This document shows positions 9,651 through 18,830 of a DNA stretch of 64,000 nt, piece by piece. Location of the stretch: assembly GCA_028874335.1 (NCBI GenBank), contig JAPPJY010000088.1, forward strand, positions 29,944 to 93,943. Reading direction: 5' to 3'. Under the pieces are notes generated by a model. It searched no databases. It was not told the origin of the DNA and saw only the letters and a list, made by a program, of their open reading frames with translations. Each line of letters begins with the position of its first letter. Position 1 is the stretch's first letter. The stretch comes from Gemmatimonadota bacterium. GTDB lineage: Bacteria > Latescibacterota > UBA2968 > GCA-2709665. The translations under genes were made by a program, and so were the position numbers.

Positions 9651-9751
9651 GGGCGCCCACAAGGGACGCCCCTACAATTTCAATTAAACCTCCCGCTAAA
9701 TTGTGAATTGTTCGCCCCTTACCGTGTAGGAGCGTCCCTTGTGGGCGCCCG
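9651..9751. repeat. Inverted pair of the 25-bp hairpin repeat (R2/R3)
   Basis: R2 is inverted at 9651-9675 and R3 direct at 9726-9751, enclosing about 50 AT-richer bases. The enclosed part has its own inverted arms ACAATTT and AAATTGT. The whole 101-bp unit looks like a BIME or very small MITE. R3 ends 18 bp before the next start codon (GTG 9770). Confidence 0.8.
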
Positions 9752-9769
9752 TCCATAGCGGAGGCATCC

Positions 9770-11110
9770 GTGAACGCGCGCGCCGCGCCTTTTGATCTCG
9801 AGGAAATGGTCGAAAGGTTCGCAGGCTATGACCGATCGCATAATCAGGGCGGAGGACAGGCCGACGAACCGGACTCCGGGAGCCTGGGATGGGGCGAAAG
9901 CGGTTTCCTGGATGCGTACGTGAAATTGTACGAATCCACCGGAGACGAGGGATGGCTTGAAAGGGTCGTGGACCATTTCGACCGGATGATCGCCACAAGG
10001 CAAGACCACTTTGGCGACGGGCATGCGACCTGGGTTACCCCGACCTATTCGGTGGCGCTGGTGAGAACGGGACCGATGCACAACCGGGGGACGGCGCGGA
10101 TCACACCTCAGGAGGATCGGGTGTGGGTTATCCGTGGCGGCGACATGGCGAGCGATAGTATTCGCGTCGTGGAGGTCCTCCCCGGACTGCGGTACACCGT
10201 CCAGGAGTATGGAACACGGAAGGTATTGGCGGGCGGGCGGTTTCAGCCAGGCGCAACGTTGAACGGTTTTGCGCCGTTCAAGATCAGCATCGAAGGCGCA
10301 GCTCGGGCCGGTGACCGGTTCTGGGTGCAGGTTTACGCGGGTGAGCCACTGGAATATATCGTCCACCAGGGGATGTTCCTTCATCCCGTGAGCCGCTTTG
10401 TCGAGCACGTATTGAGGAATGACCGGCTGAAGACCGGATTCGAAACCAGCGCCCGGACGTATCTTCGATTTATCGGAAAGCAGATCGCCGACAAGCACGA
10501 GCGTGACTGGGTGGACGCGTCCCCTTCCTCAGGCGGATATCGGTTTTCTCCGTGGATGACGGAACGGTTTCCGAACCGGATCATGCCGCACAATCAGTAT
10601 CTCGCGCTGGGCCGGGCTTACCTGTGTTTGCAGAGCGTATCGCGGAAGCGGCTGTTTGCGGACCGGGCGCAGCGGATGGCGAAGCATTTCAAGCGGCACC
10701 TGTGGAAAACGGGCCGGGCGTACACCTGGTACTATTGGGACTGGATCGAAGGCGGCGTACACGGGCACAGCGCCATTGAAGACACCAGCCACGGGCGCAT
10801 CGACATCGGATTCGCAATCGATGCCTGCCGGAGCGGCGTCGTATTCAACAACGCCGATATGAAGCGGTTCGCGCATACCCTGATGGACCAGATGTGGAAC
10901 GGGTCGGTGGACGATCCCGTGATCGGCGGACGCGTTGATCGTAAAGAAGGGGACAGTACGCCGTGTGCGGACTGGATCGATCTGTGCCAGTGGAATCCGC
11001 AGGTCTGGGATGTTATGTGGGCGGTTTTCTGCAAAGCCGCACAACCCGCACAGATGATCCCGTCCATTCTTCAGGGATGGAAGAGGCTGGGGCAAGGCGG
11101 TAAGAGGTAA
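9770..11110 (+). CDS. Probable alpha/alpha-barrel (six-hairpin glycosidase-like) protein, function unknown
   Basis: 446 residues from GTG 9770 with GGAGG at 9760-9764, five bases upstream. There is no signal peptide. The N-terminal stretch GWGESGFLDAYVKLYESTGD and WLERVVDHFDRMI, and the later HNQYLALGRAYLCLQ and HGHSAIEDTSHGRIDIGFAI, are typical of six-hairpin alpha/alpha-toroid enzymes such as polysaccharide lyases, epimerases and unsaturated glucuronyl hydrolases. A beta-rich insert lies around residues 110-200. I do not see enough of a catalytic signature to name a reaction. Its leader is formed by the hairpin repeat R3. It sits between the GWxTD gene and a small beta-barrel gene, so a role in cell-surface glycan handling is plausible but inferred. 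Confidence 0.7.
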   Translation: MNARAAPFDLEEMVERFAGYDRSHNQGGGQADEPDSGSLGWGESGFLDAYVKLYESTGDEGWLERVVDHFDRMIATRQDHFGDGHATWVTPTYSVALVRTGPMHNRGTARITPQEDRVWVIRGGDMASDSIRVVEVLPGLRYTVQEYGTRKVLAGGRFQPGATLNGFAPFKISIEGAARAGDRFWVQVYAGEPLEYIVHQGMFLHPVSRFVEHVLRNDRLKTGFETSARTYLRFIGKQIADKHERDWVDASPSSGGYRFSPWMTERFPNRIMPHNQYLALGRAYLCLQSVSRKRLFADRAQRMAKHFKRHLWKTGRAYTWYYWDWIEGGVHGHSAIEDTSHGRIDIGFAIDACRSGVVFNNADMKRFAHTLMDQMWNGSVDDPVIGGRVDRKEGDSTPCADWIDLCQWNPQVWDVMWAVFCKAAQPAQMIPSILQGWKRLGQGGKR

Positions 11111-11279
11111 GACGTTAGCCGGGAGAAGGATTTGATGCCCCTTCTGTGATAATTCCCGGTCTTTTGACTTCAGGGGAACCGGATGGGGCGATCGATGATC
11201 TGAAGGTGGAGCGGACATTCCTGTCTGCCCACGTAGATCTTGCGCAATGCGAAGAGCGGAAGAGGCGCCGTGTCCGTTG

Positions 11280-11304
11280 TAGGGGCGTCCCTTGTGGGCA
11301 CCCG
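11280..11304 (+). repeat. 25-bp hairpin repeat, copy R4
   Basis: TAG followed by arms GGGCGTCC and GGGCACCC around CTTGT. This copy has one mismatched pair in the stem. It ends 39 bp before the GTG at 11344, again in a gene's 5' leader. Confidence 0.8.
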
Positions 11305-11343
11305 CTTTTCCGTCGCAATCATTTCGGAAAAAGGAGATTTATT

Positions 11344-11982
11344 GTGACGAAAATGTTGTCGATTTTTATCGCGGTACAGTTGTTGGCCGGCGGATGGGCG
11401 GGCAGCGCCGGCGCGCAGCAGAAGCCGATCTATTTTGTCACGGCGGGAATCGCCGCGCCCGCGTCCATTTCCGTATCCGAATTCTGGTTTCCCGGTATCG
11501 GTGCAGGCGCCGGCATCGAGTATTTCATACACCCCAGCGTGGCCGTACAGGGCAGGTTGGGTTATGCTCGTTTCGCACTGGATGAGGGCAAGTTCAAGGC
11601 GGAAAACGAAGCGCTCGAAGTGTTAATCGCCACATCCGGTGGAGAAAAACACCTCTTCAGCGCATTCGCCAGTTTGAAATATACGAAGACAATCGATTCG
11701 GACGACGTGGATGTACGGGCGGTACCGTATGCGGTTGGCGGGATCGGCATCCTGTCGTATTCGGAAACGGATATACACGGAACGGAGATTGGCGGCGTAG
11801 AGATACAAGTGCCGGGGCAATCCGGAACCGGGTTTGCGATAAACGCGGGCGCGGGGATCGACATCCTGCTGACCGATCGCGTACATCTCTTTGTCGAAGG
11901 GCGGTTTGAAGTCGGATTCACGTCGGGAGAGCGGGGCAGCACCCAGCTCTTCCCCGCTCGCGTCGGAATTTCCTTTGAATAA
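11344..11982 (+). CDS. Small outer-membrane beta-barrel protein (OmpA/OprF N-terminal-like)
   Basis: 212 residues from GTG 11344. The frame is open from 11146, but that stretch runs through hairpin repeat R4. AAGGAG at 11331-11336 is seven bases before 11344, and the start gives a good signal peptide (MLSIFIAVQLLAGGWAG, cleavage after GAQ). The mature protein has the amphipathic strand pattern of an 8-stranded barrel: IYFVTAGIAAP, GIGAGAGIEYF, VAVQGRLGYARF and the ending LFPARVGISFE. There are few charged residues in the strands and a terminal aromatic is nearly present. The role could be structural or an adhesin; nothing indicates an enzyme. Confidence 0.8.
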   Translation: MTKMLSIFIAVQLLAGGWAGSAGAQQKPIYFVTAGIAAPASISVSEFWFPGIGAGAGIEYFIHPSVAVQGRLGYARFALDEGKFKAENEALEVLIATSGGEKHLFSAFASLKYTKTIDSDDVDVRAVPYAVGGIGILSYSETDIHGTEIGGVEIQVPGQSGTGFAINAGAGIDILLTDRVHLFVEGRFEVGFTSGERGSTQLFPARVGISFE

Positions 11983-12053
11983 ACCTGCGGATGGGTGGCT
12001 CGGCATCTGTAATACGGTAATCGCCGGCCCCGGCGGACGAACCGAATGCAAGG

Positions 12054-14588
12054 GTGGATAGCGATTTGAAGCGGCCTGAGGGACGAGAGCGGACCGGATG
12101 GCCCCTGGACGTGTCGGCCCTGCTGGCGTTGCTGGCGGGGCTGTTGATTTTATTCCAGTATGTGACGCTGGAAAAGTTCGGCGTTCTCCGACCGGGCCTG
12201 AGGTATCAAAGTCTTCAGGGGTTTCTCTCCGTTGTATCGCGGTTTGTGGACTTCGGCGCCGCAGATGCATCGCTGCTGCTGCTTATTCTCTCGGTGGGAA
12301 TACTCCTGATTGGTATGGAGTGGCGCGCGCAGCGGCTCTCGGTGTTTTTTGAGCATATATTCGGAAGCGAAAGGCGAACGGTCGTGCTCCTTGTTCTGGG
12401 GAGCCTGATTCTGGTTCGCTTTTATTTTGCCGAAGGGGAATTTGCGCACGGCGCCGACACGTACCTGCACGTGACCTACGCCTGGCTGGCGGCAACGTCG
12501 ATGATACAGGGTGAGGTCCCGATCTGGACGCACTACTTCTGCAACGGCACGCCCTACCTGCAGTTTTACGGCTTCCTGTTCTACTACCTGGTCGGGCTGG
12601 TGAATCTGGCGCTCCAGGCGCCTTTCTCTTCGATAAAATTCGTGCTTGGCGCCGCCCATGCGCTGTCCGGGCTCGGCGTATATCTCTTCGTGAGGCGGCT
12701 TACCGGGTCGCGACCGGCTGGATTCGCGGCGGGACTCGCATACGTGTTGAGTTTCTGGCATACGCAGCAGGTCCTCATTATGGGCAGGCTGCCGCTGTCG
12801 CTGTTCTATGCCCTTCTGCCGTTTCCATTCTTCTTCTGGGAGGGGCTTCGAAAGAACTCAAACCGGCTTGCCCAGGCGATCGGTGGCGGCATCACGCTGG
12901 GTTGTCTGCACTTTACGCATCCCGGTTACGGGTTCTGGGCGACGTTTTTTCTACTCTTGTACGCGGTCGTCAGGTACCGGATGACCAAAGGCGGAGACCG
13001 GCCTTTTTCAATCCGGCACGGTTTGCTGCTTATCGGCGGGGGCACGTTGCTGGGCGCCTATCTGACGGTCCCGATGTATATGGAACGAGGATTGACGGGG
13101 CTTCACGCCGGGTTCTACATGTCCGACTTTCCAGTGCCGACCTGGCGGCATCTATTGCTCTGGTCCAACTACCGCTTCCGTCTCTTTCAGGCGCAGGACC
13201 ACTGGTACGGCGGATACCTCGGGGTGAGTCTGGTCGCGATTGCGTTGTGGGGACTGGTACGCATTGTCCGGAGCAAAAGGGCTGAAGTTCGGAACTCGGG
13301 ATTTCCGATCGGCATCTGCCTGATCGGATCGCTGCTGCTGGTATTCGGTTACAGGTGGCCGGTCCTGAAGTCCCTCGGGGTGGTGCAGGCGATGAACGCC
13401 TCTCGTTACCTGCTTTTTACGGTCTTCTTTGTCGCCGTGCTGGTTGGATTGTTTGCGGCCGCGCGAGCCGCCGGGCGGAAACGCCCCGTCGGGGTCTTCG
13501 TGGCGATTCTCGTGGCGGTCCTGGCAGACCTGGGGCCAACAACCTTCCAGCAACCCTACCGTTCTTCCGGCGTGGCGTCCGGGATCGGCCCGCACGCTTT
13601 GCAGGACCTGCGGCGGGACCCGAACGCCTGGCCGGTTGCGAAGCCGCTGCCCTTGCAGCATCATCCTGTGTACAAACGGTTCCGGGAGGAGCTGGCGACT
13701 CTTGAAGACGGGCAGCTTCCAGGCTATCGGCTGTTCCATACGACCAACAGGATCTATTACCACTTCATCATTCCATGGTTAACTCTCCGGACGGGTCTGG
13801 CGACGCCTCTGGATACGTTTACGCAGTACCCGCTGACGGTGCCTGCCTTTGTCCGGCGTTTCCAGGATCTGCTTCACCTGTCGCTGCACCGTCTCGAGGA
13901 AGGGGCCAGCCTGAACGAGATGCAGGGATTCGATGCAATCCGCGCGGGACTCTTCCTGATGAATACCCGCCACCTGCTGTATTCAGATTCTGAACAGGAC
14001 CGGATCTTTCACGAGGAGTTCCCCGAAGCCAGTCCTGTCGTGGTCTCGTCGAAAATCACCGGATGGTCCTATCCGGTTCGCGAACTGGACAAGGCGCGCG
14101 CCCGGTCCGGGTCGGACGTGGATGAACGGGAAGCGCGCAGAATGCAGAGCCTCGCATTGAGCAACTTCGTGAATTTGCTGCAAGCTATGGAAGTCGACGT
14201 AAGAAACCGTACGAGCAAGCAGATTCTTGTGACAGACGGGCACGCGAGAGAAGACCTGGGCACGTCGCCGCGGGTGGAAGTTCTGGCGCATCGGGTGTGG
14301 AACCAGCGGGTCGAACTGGTCGTTCGCGCGAGCGCGGCTTGTTTCGCGCGGCTGGCATATACAGCCTATCCCCATCAGCGGATCACCCTGAATGGCCGCG
14401 ACGTGCGGCCGTACACGACGGCCGGTCGATTTGTGGCGCTGAAGCTTGGTCCTGGCGAGAGTCGGATTGTGCTGGAACCCACGCTTTCGCCGCTGCGGTT
14501 CTCGCTGCTGATCGTCGACGTCGTCCTGCTGCTGGCCGCGGCGGGGGTATTGGTGGGGCGAAGGATCGTGCAACGAACATCGCGGTGA
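12054..14588 (+). CDS. Large polytopic membrane protein, YfhO / PTPS-related family
   Basis: 844 residues, GTG start with a weak ribosome binding site. About 12-13 transmembrane helices lie in the first 500 residues. The outside loop FAHGADTYLHVTYAWLAATS and QGEVPIWTHYFCNGTPYLQFYG is typical of the 6-pyruvoyl-tetrahydropterin-synthase-related membrane family and of YfhO-like GT-C proteins. The Asp in HGAD is in the position of the GT-C catalytic acid. The C-terminal ~200 residues form a periplasmic beta domain (LAYTAYPHQRITLNGRDV, then LGPGESRIVLEP) closing with one more helix, as in YfhO, which glycosylates teichoic acid in Gram-positives. Here it probably transfers sugars to an envelope component, which is an inference. 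Confidence 0.75.
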   Translation: MDSDLKRPEGRERTGWPLDVSALLALLAGLLILFQYVTLEKFGVLRPGLRYQSLQGFLSVVSRFVDFGAADASLLLLILSVGILLIGMEWRAQRLSVFFEHIFGSERRTVVLLVLGSLILVRFYFAEGEFAHGADTYLHVTYAWLAATSMIQGEVPIWTHYFCNGTPYLQFYGFLFYYLVGLVNLALQAPFSSIKFVLGAAHALSGLGVYLFVRRLTGSRPAGFAAGLAYVLSFWHTQQVLIMGRLPLSLFYALLPFPFFFWEGLRKNSNRLAQAIGGGITLGCLHFTHPGYGFWATFFLLLYAVVRYRMTKGGDRPFSIRHGLLLIGGGTLLGAYLTVPMYMERGLTGLHAGFYMSDFPVPTWRHLLLWSNYRFRLFQAQDHWYGGYLGVSLVAIALWGLVRIVRSKRAEVRNSGFPIGICLIGSLLLVFGYRWPVLKSLGVVQAMNASRYLLFTVFFVAVLVGLFAAARAAGRKRPVGVFVAILVAVLADLGPTTFQQPYRSSGVASGIGPHALQDLRRDPNAWPVAKPLPLQHHPVYKRFREELATLEDGQLPGYRLFHTTNRIYYHFIIPWLTLRTGLATPLDTFTQYPLTVPAFVRRFQDLLHLSLHRLEEGASLNEMQGFDAIRAGLFLMNTRHLLYSDSEQDRIFHEEFPEASPVVVSSKITGWSYPVRELDKARARSGSDVDEREARRMQSLALSNFVNLLQAMEVDVRNRTSKQILVTDGHAREDLGTSPRVEVLAHRVWNQRVELVVRASAACFARLAYTAYPHQRITLNGRDVRPYTTAGRFVALKLGPGESRIVLEPTLSPLRFSLLIVDVVLLLAAAGVLVGRRIVQRTSR

Positions 14589-14657
14589 GCGCTCCACCCG
14601 GTCCACTCGGAAAGAGCTATCTGCCATCAGCATTCAGCCGTCAGCCAAACCAGACCT

Positions 14658-14762
14658 GGGCACCCACAAGGGACGCCCCTACAAATATGACGCCGTCGTC
14701 GAACCCCGAGCGTTCAATTCGTGGATATTTGATCTTGTAGGGGCGTCCCTTGTGGGCGCCCG
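14658..14762. repeat. Inverted pair of the 25-bp hairpin repeat (R5/R6)
   Basis: R5 is inverted at 14658-14682 and R6 direct at 14737-14762, 105 bp overall. The interior differs from the R2/R3 pair but also carries inverted arms (CAAATAT near 14682 and ATATTTG near 14726). R6 ends 26 bp before the start at 14789. Confidence 0.8.
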
Positions 14763-14788
14763 CCGACCGGCTGCACAAAGAGCGGGCG

Positions 14789-16981
14789 ATGATGCGACGG
14801 AAAGAAGATCGAACCGATACCAATAAGCCGGTCATCGTGGTGGGCATTTTTCTCGGCCTGCACATCCTGTTTGCCTACTGGCAACCCGTGCCAGTCTGGG
14901 GTGCGGATTTCCTGCGGTTCCACGACTCCGTATTCCGGGCGATATTCGTGCTGTTGAGCGTTGCGTTGCTGTTATTGGCCGCTCGGCGGCGTCTGGGGAG
15001 ATGGACGTCGGGCGTTGCACGGCTTTTTTACAGCGGAAGCACCCCCTGGAAATCGGTTCTTTCGTGGGTCCTGCTTCTGCTGGGCGGCCTCCTGGTTTTC
15101 TGGGGCATGCGTTCAGCTGTACATCTGCTCGGCGACGGGATTATGCTGATGCGCGAATTGGAGGACTTCTGGTCTGAAATCCCGAGGACGGACCGCGCGC
15201 CGCTGACGTTCTGGATCGTCAGGGGGCTGCACCGTGCCGCCGGGGCGTTTGCCTGGACTTCCGCCGAGACCACGTATCGACTATTCAGTTGTCTTTCCGG
15301 TATCCTGTTTCTGGTTGTTGTCAGATATACCGCAAGGCTTCTTGGAAAGGACGCCCTCGAGCGATTTCTGATATTTGCCCTGCTGCTGGGGGCAGGATAT
15401 ATGCAGCTCTTTTTTGCATACGTTGAGAATTACGCGTTTCTGTTCCCGTTTATGTTGCTTTACCTGCTACTGGGCATTCGCGCACTCGAAGGCAGGTTGG
15501 CGATCTGGTGGCCCGCGGCGTTGCTGGGCGTCCTGATGGCGCTCCACATTACGATGATGACGCTTGCGCCTTCCCTGCTGGCGCTGGCGATACTTAAAGG
15601 CCGGGCGGAGGGTGTCTCAGGTACAACAGGCCCCGGAAGGTTGACCGTGCGAGCGGCGTTCGCCATCCTGTTGAGCACGGTCGTCTTCTTCGGCGCGCTC
15701 CTGCTGATCCAGTTCGATCTGATCGCGTATCTTCAAAAGAGACAGGGGTTTTATATCCTGAACCTGTTTGCGGAACCCGGACCCAAACAGCACTACCGGT
15801 TGTTCTCGATTGGAAAATGGGTTGACTTCGTGAATCAATACTACCTCGTCGCGCCGGCTTCTTTGATGGTTCTGCTCCTATGCCGAAGGACACGCTGGCT
15901 GCGGGGGCCGGATCGGCAGTTCGTTATGGTTGCCGCGCTGTTTCCAATTCTGTTTACGGTTGTCGCGAACCCCGAACTTGGCGCTTTCAGAGATTGGGAT
16001 GTGTTCGCCTTTGCAGCATTGCCCATGACGCTGTGGGCTGCGCTTACGATCGTCCGCGAGCTTCGGGATCGTCTCGTCTCGGCGGATACCGCCGGATTGA
16101 TCTGCACGGCCGCGGTCCTGCACACGGTATTCTGGATTGGCATCAACGCGGACGAATTGTCGGCCGAAGCGCGGTTTTCCAGCCACTTGAATGGGGGATA
16201 TCTGTCGGCGCATGCCCGGTCGCATGGGTGGGAGACGCTTGCGGTTTACCACAGGGATCATGGCAGGAGCGTTCCGGCCATCCGGGCGTACGAACGCGTC
16301 GTTGATGCCGATCCGGATTTCGCGGGCGGTTATTACAATCTCGGCAACCTGCATTACGACTTGAAGCAGTACGATCGGGCAGCGGCGTATTTTCAGAAGG
16401 TAATTGCGCTGAAGCCGGATTTCGCGGAAGCCCATTACAACTTCGGTAATCTGTACTACGATACAGGGCAGTACGATCTGGCAATCTTGCAATTTGAGAA
16501 GGTGATCGCGCTGAAGAAAGATTTCGCCGAAGCCCACTTCCAGATGGGCAATGCCCTGTACGGTCTGAGGGAATATGACAGGGCAGTGGAACATTTCGAA
16601 GAGGCGATCGCATTGAAACCGCAGTTCGTTGCGGCCTATTATAATGTGGGCGATCTGTACTATAGAACTGGGCAGTTCGACGCAGCCGTTGGCGCATACC
16701 GAAAAGCGATTGCGCTGAATCCCGGCAATGCAAGGGCGCATTCGAATCTCGGGAACGCGTACCACGGTCTGAGGGACTATCAACAGGCCATTTCCGCCTA
16801 CGAGCAGGCCGTGGAACTGGACCCCGGGTACGCCGAGGGCTTTTACAACCTCGGCGTTGTCTACCACACGTTGGGGGACGTGGAAAGAACCCGGAGGTGT
16901 TTCAGGAAGGTCCTGGAACTGGCGCCGGAACACCCGCAGGCGCCGGCACTGAGGTCCTGGCTGGCCCTGAGTCCAGGGTGA
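14789..16981 (+). CDS. Polytopic membrane protein with C-terminal TPR array
   Basis: 730 residues from ATG 14789 (ATG-ATG); the upstream in-frame extension from 14750 comes from hairpin repeat R6. About 11 transmembrane helices span residues ~12-440. Then about seven closely similar tetratricopeptide repeats follow (GGYYNLGNLHYDLKQYDRAA, AHYNFGNLYYDTGQYDLAI, AYYNVGDLYYRTGQFDAAV), ending SWLALSPG. The layout repeats that of the gene at 3929. The first large loop has HLLGDGIMLMRELEDF, again with acidic residues placed like a GT-C loop. It may be a protein O-glycosyltransferase or a scaffold for a glycan machine. The TPR repeats are so alike that recent internal duplication is likely. Confidence 0.8.
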   Translation: MMRRKEDRTDTNKPVIVVGIFLGLHILFAYWQPVPVWGADFLRFHDSVFRAIFVLLSVALLLLAARRRLGRWTSGVARLFYSGSTPWKSVLSWVLLLLGGLLVFWGMRSAVHLLGDGIMLMRELEDFWSEIPRTDRAPLTFWIVRGLHRAAGAFAWTSAETTYRLFSCLSGILFLVVVRYTARLLGKDALERFLIFALLLGAGYMQLFFAYVENYAFLFPFMLLYLLLGIRALEGRLAIWWPAALLGVLMALHITMMTLAPSLLALAILKGRAEGVSGTTGPGRLTVRAAFAILLSTVVFFGALLLIQFDLIAYLQKRQGFYILNLFAEPGPKQHYRLFSIGKWVDFVNQYYLVAPASLMVLLLCRRTRWLRGPDRQFVMVAALFPILFTVVANPELGAFRDWDVFAFAALPMTLWAALTIVRELRDRLVSADTAGLICTAAVLHTVFWIGINADELSAEARFSSHLNGGYLSAHARSHGWETLAVYHRDHGRSVPAIRAYERVVDADPDFAGGYYNLGNLHYDLKQYDRAAAYFQKVIALKPDFAEAHYNFGNLYYDTGQYDLAILQFEKVIALKKDFAEAHFQMGNALYGLREYDRAVEHFEEAIALKPQFVAAYYNVGDLYYRTGQFDAAVGAYRKAIALNPGNARAHSNLGNAYHGLRDYQQAISAYEQAVELDPGYAEGFYNLGVVYHTLGDVERTRRCFRKVLELAPEHPQAPALRSWLALSPG

Positions 16982-17025
16982 ATTTACCGCATTTCAGACT
17001 CTCTGAGCGCCTTGTGGTTTTGTGT

Positions 17026-17054
17026 TTGACAGAGTCGGGTTCGTTTTGTACGGT
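17026..17054 (+). promoter_or_regulatory. Sigma70-type promoter for the 17.1-27.2 kb operon
   Basis: TTGACA at 17026-17031, a 17-base spacer, and TACGGT at 17049-17054, 39 bp before the start at 17093. The -35 box is perfect and the -10 box matches 4 of 6. Confidence 0.6.
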
Positions 17055-17092
17055 TTTATCAATGCAGGCGGCAACTCCGTTTCAGAAGGCCA

Positions 17093-17899
17093 ATGATGGG
17101 ACCGGATGCACGGAAAATCCGATTTGAAGAAGATGGCTATCTCGTGGCGAAGGCGTTGCTTTCCGCGGAAGAGGTGGCCGCGTGCGAGCGGGAGATCGAG
17201 CGGTTGCATCGGCTGGCGGTGGAACTGGATGCGCGCGGCGATCCCGCGGCAGATCGCTTTCAGCTCGAGCCTTTTGCAGGAAATGCGAAGCGGAAGGGTC
17301 TGCCGGTGTTGCGCAAAATCGAACAGACGCGGGAACTTTCCGGGGTCTATAGAGATCTGGCGGCGCATCCACGGCTCATTCGCCTCGTCGGGTCGCTTCT
17401 CGGTCCTGACCTGCTTCTGTTCCGGAGTACGCTGATGCTGAAACCCGCCTACCACGGATCGTCGCACGGGTTGCACCAGGATTCGGCGTACTGGCCGATG
17501 CAGCCCCCGGCATTGGTAACCGTAAGCATCGCATTGACCGATGCCGGCCCGGAGAACGGGTGCATCCAGGTCCTGCCTCGAAGCCACAGGTGGGGACTTC
17601 AGGCCTGGGGACGCATCGCCCGTCGTCAGGATGAGTCCCTCACGGATCGGAGTGACGTGGATCTTTCCGCCAGCATCGACGTCTCGCTGAAGGCGGGTGA
17701 CGCCGTTTTATTTCACTCACTGACGGTTCACGGGTCCGGTCCGAATACGTCGCCCCACCCGCGTCACACCGCGTTGTATGCCTATTTCCCGCCGACGGTC
17801 CGCTATGTGCCGGGCGACAGGGGTCCTTCAGAGATGACGTTCGCCGTGGCCGCCGGTCTGGCCGGGAGAGACTCGGTGACGCTGACGGCGGAAACGTAA
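17093..17899 (+). CDS. Phytanoyl-CoA dioxygenase family protein (PhyH)
   Basis: 268 residues, a non-haem Fe(II)/2-oxoglutarate oxygenase. It begins with the family pattern IRFEEDGYLVAKALLS. Iron ligands are visible as H128 and D130 (GLHQDSAYW) and H213 (TVHGSGPN), with the 2-oxoglutarate-binding R225 (HPRHTALYAYF). GPENGCIQVLPRSHRWG lies between them as expected. Such enzymes hydroxylate a small substrate or coenzyme A ester; the substrate is not deducible. It is the first gene after the promoter at 17026, with isochorismatase-fold, isomerase and dehydrogenase genes downstream. Start is ATG 17093 (a second ATG at 17096 is equally possible). Confidence 0.88.
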   Translation: MMGPDARKIRFEEDGYLVAKALLSAEEVAACEREIERLHRLAVELDARGDPAADRFQLEPFAGNAKRKGLPVLRKIEQTRELSGVYRDLAAHPRLIRLVGSLLGPDLLLFRSTLMLKPAYHGSSHGLHQDSAYWPMQPPALVTVSIALTDAGPENGCIQVLPRSHRWGLQAWGRIARRQDESLTDRSDVDLSASIDVSLKAGDAVLFHSLTVHGSGPNTSPHPRHTALYAYFPPTVRYVPGDRGPSEMTFAVAAGLAGRDSVTLTAET

Positions 17900-17979
17900 C
17901 TTCAAAGGGGGGATATCGGGTCCTGGACGAAACAGGGGAGAGGTCCCGTATTCAGGTGTCACTCAACGATGGAGCAATT

Positions 17980-18771
17980 ATGGACAGGGAACTGCACATC
18001 AGGCCCAGGTATTACCGGTGGCACGTGGACCCCGGCGTATCGTGGGAGGAGAAGAACACGGATTACGCATACCTCGACTGGCGCGTACCGCTCTCGCAGT
18101 CCGCGCTCGTGCTGGTGGACGTATGGGAAGAGCATTACCTGAAGGAACCGGCGGAGCGCGCGGACGCGATCGTGGAGGCGCGTATCGTGCCGCTGCTCGA
18201 GGCCTGCCGAACGGCCGGGCTGAGGCTGATCCACGCGCCGGCGCCGGGTCTGGCCGAACACCATCCGGCATGGGTGAAACTGATCGACGATCCGTCCAAG
18301 CCGGCCGCTTCAGGGGAAACGTGGCCGCCCCGCGAGTTCAGGTCCAAGGCCGGAGCGTACGCAGCCTATGCCAGACCCGAAGAGCCGAGAGAGCCGGAAA
18401 TCGTCGAGATGCGTTCCAGGCGCCGGATGCATCCGCTGGTTCACGTGGAAGACGGAGAGGTTGTCATCTACAACGGGGAAGAGCTGCACCGGTATTGCGA
18501 ACGAGAGGGGATCCTGTTTCTGTTCTTTCTGGGTTTCAATACCAACGCGTGCATTCTCCTGCGCGATTACGGTACGATTGAAATGAGCAAGCGCGGCTAC
18601 GAGGTCATCATCCTGCGGGATTGCGGTACAGGCATGGAGTCGTTCGAATCACAGGACGGATTGTGGCAGACCCGCGGGGCGATCCTTTTCCTGGAGATGT
18701 TCGGCAAGTACTCGGTCACCTCGGCGGAGATGATCGAGGCACTGAATTCTCTGGGATCACAGAATTCTTAA
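17980..18771 (+). CDS. Isochorismatase-fold cysteine hydrolase
   Basis: 263 residues from ATG 17980, chosen over GTG 17956 because GGAG at 17971-17974 is five bases upstream. The catalytic triad of the family is visible: Asp in SALVLVDVWEEH, Lys in REFRSKAGAYAAY, and Cys in FNTNACILLRDYGT, with the typical EVIILRDCGTGMES after it. These enzymes hydrolyse C-N bonds of amides, ureas or isochorismate-like ethers. A second homologue is at 20693, and the two share the N-terminal RYYR motif and the LRDC ending. Substrate unknown; the operon suggests breakdown of an N-containing compound. Confidence 0.85.
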   Translation: MDRELHIRPRYYRWHVDPGVSWEEKNTDYAYLDWRVPLSQSALVLVDVWEEHYLKEPAERADAIVEARIVPLLEACRTAGLRLIHAPAPGLAEHHPAWVKLIDDPSKPAASGETWPPREFRSKAGAYAAYARPEEPREPEIVEMRSRRRMHPLVHVEDGEVVIYNGEELHRYCEREGILFLFFLGFNTNACILLRDYGTIEMSKRGYEVIILRDCGTGMESFESQDGLWQTRGAILFLEMFGKYSVTSAEMIEALNSLGSQNS

Positions 18772-18830
18772 AATGACAGGCGACAAACCACAAAGCCGGT
18801 GCGGTGACAAAAGGCGCCGGGGAGCGAAAA

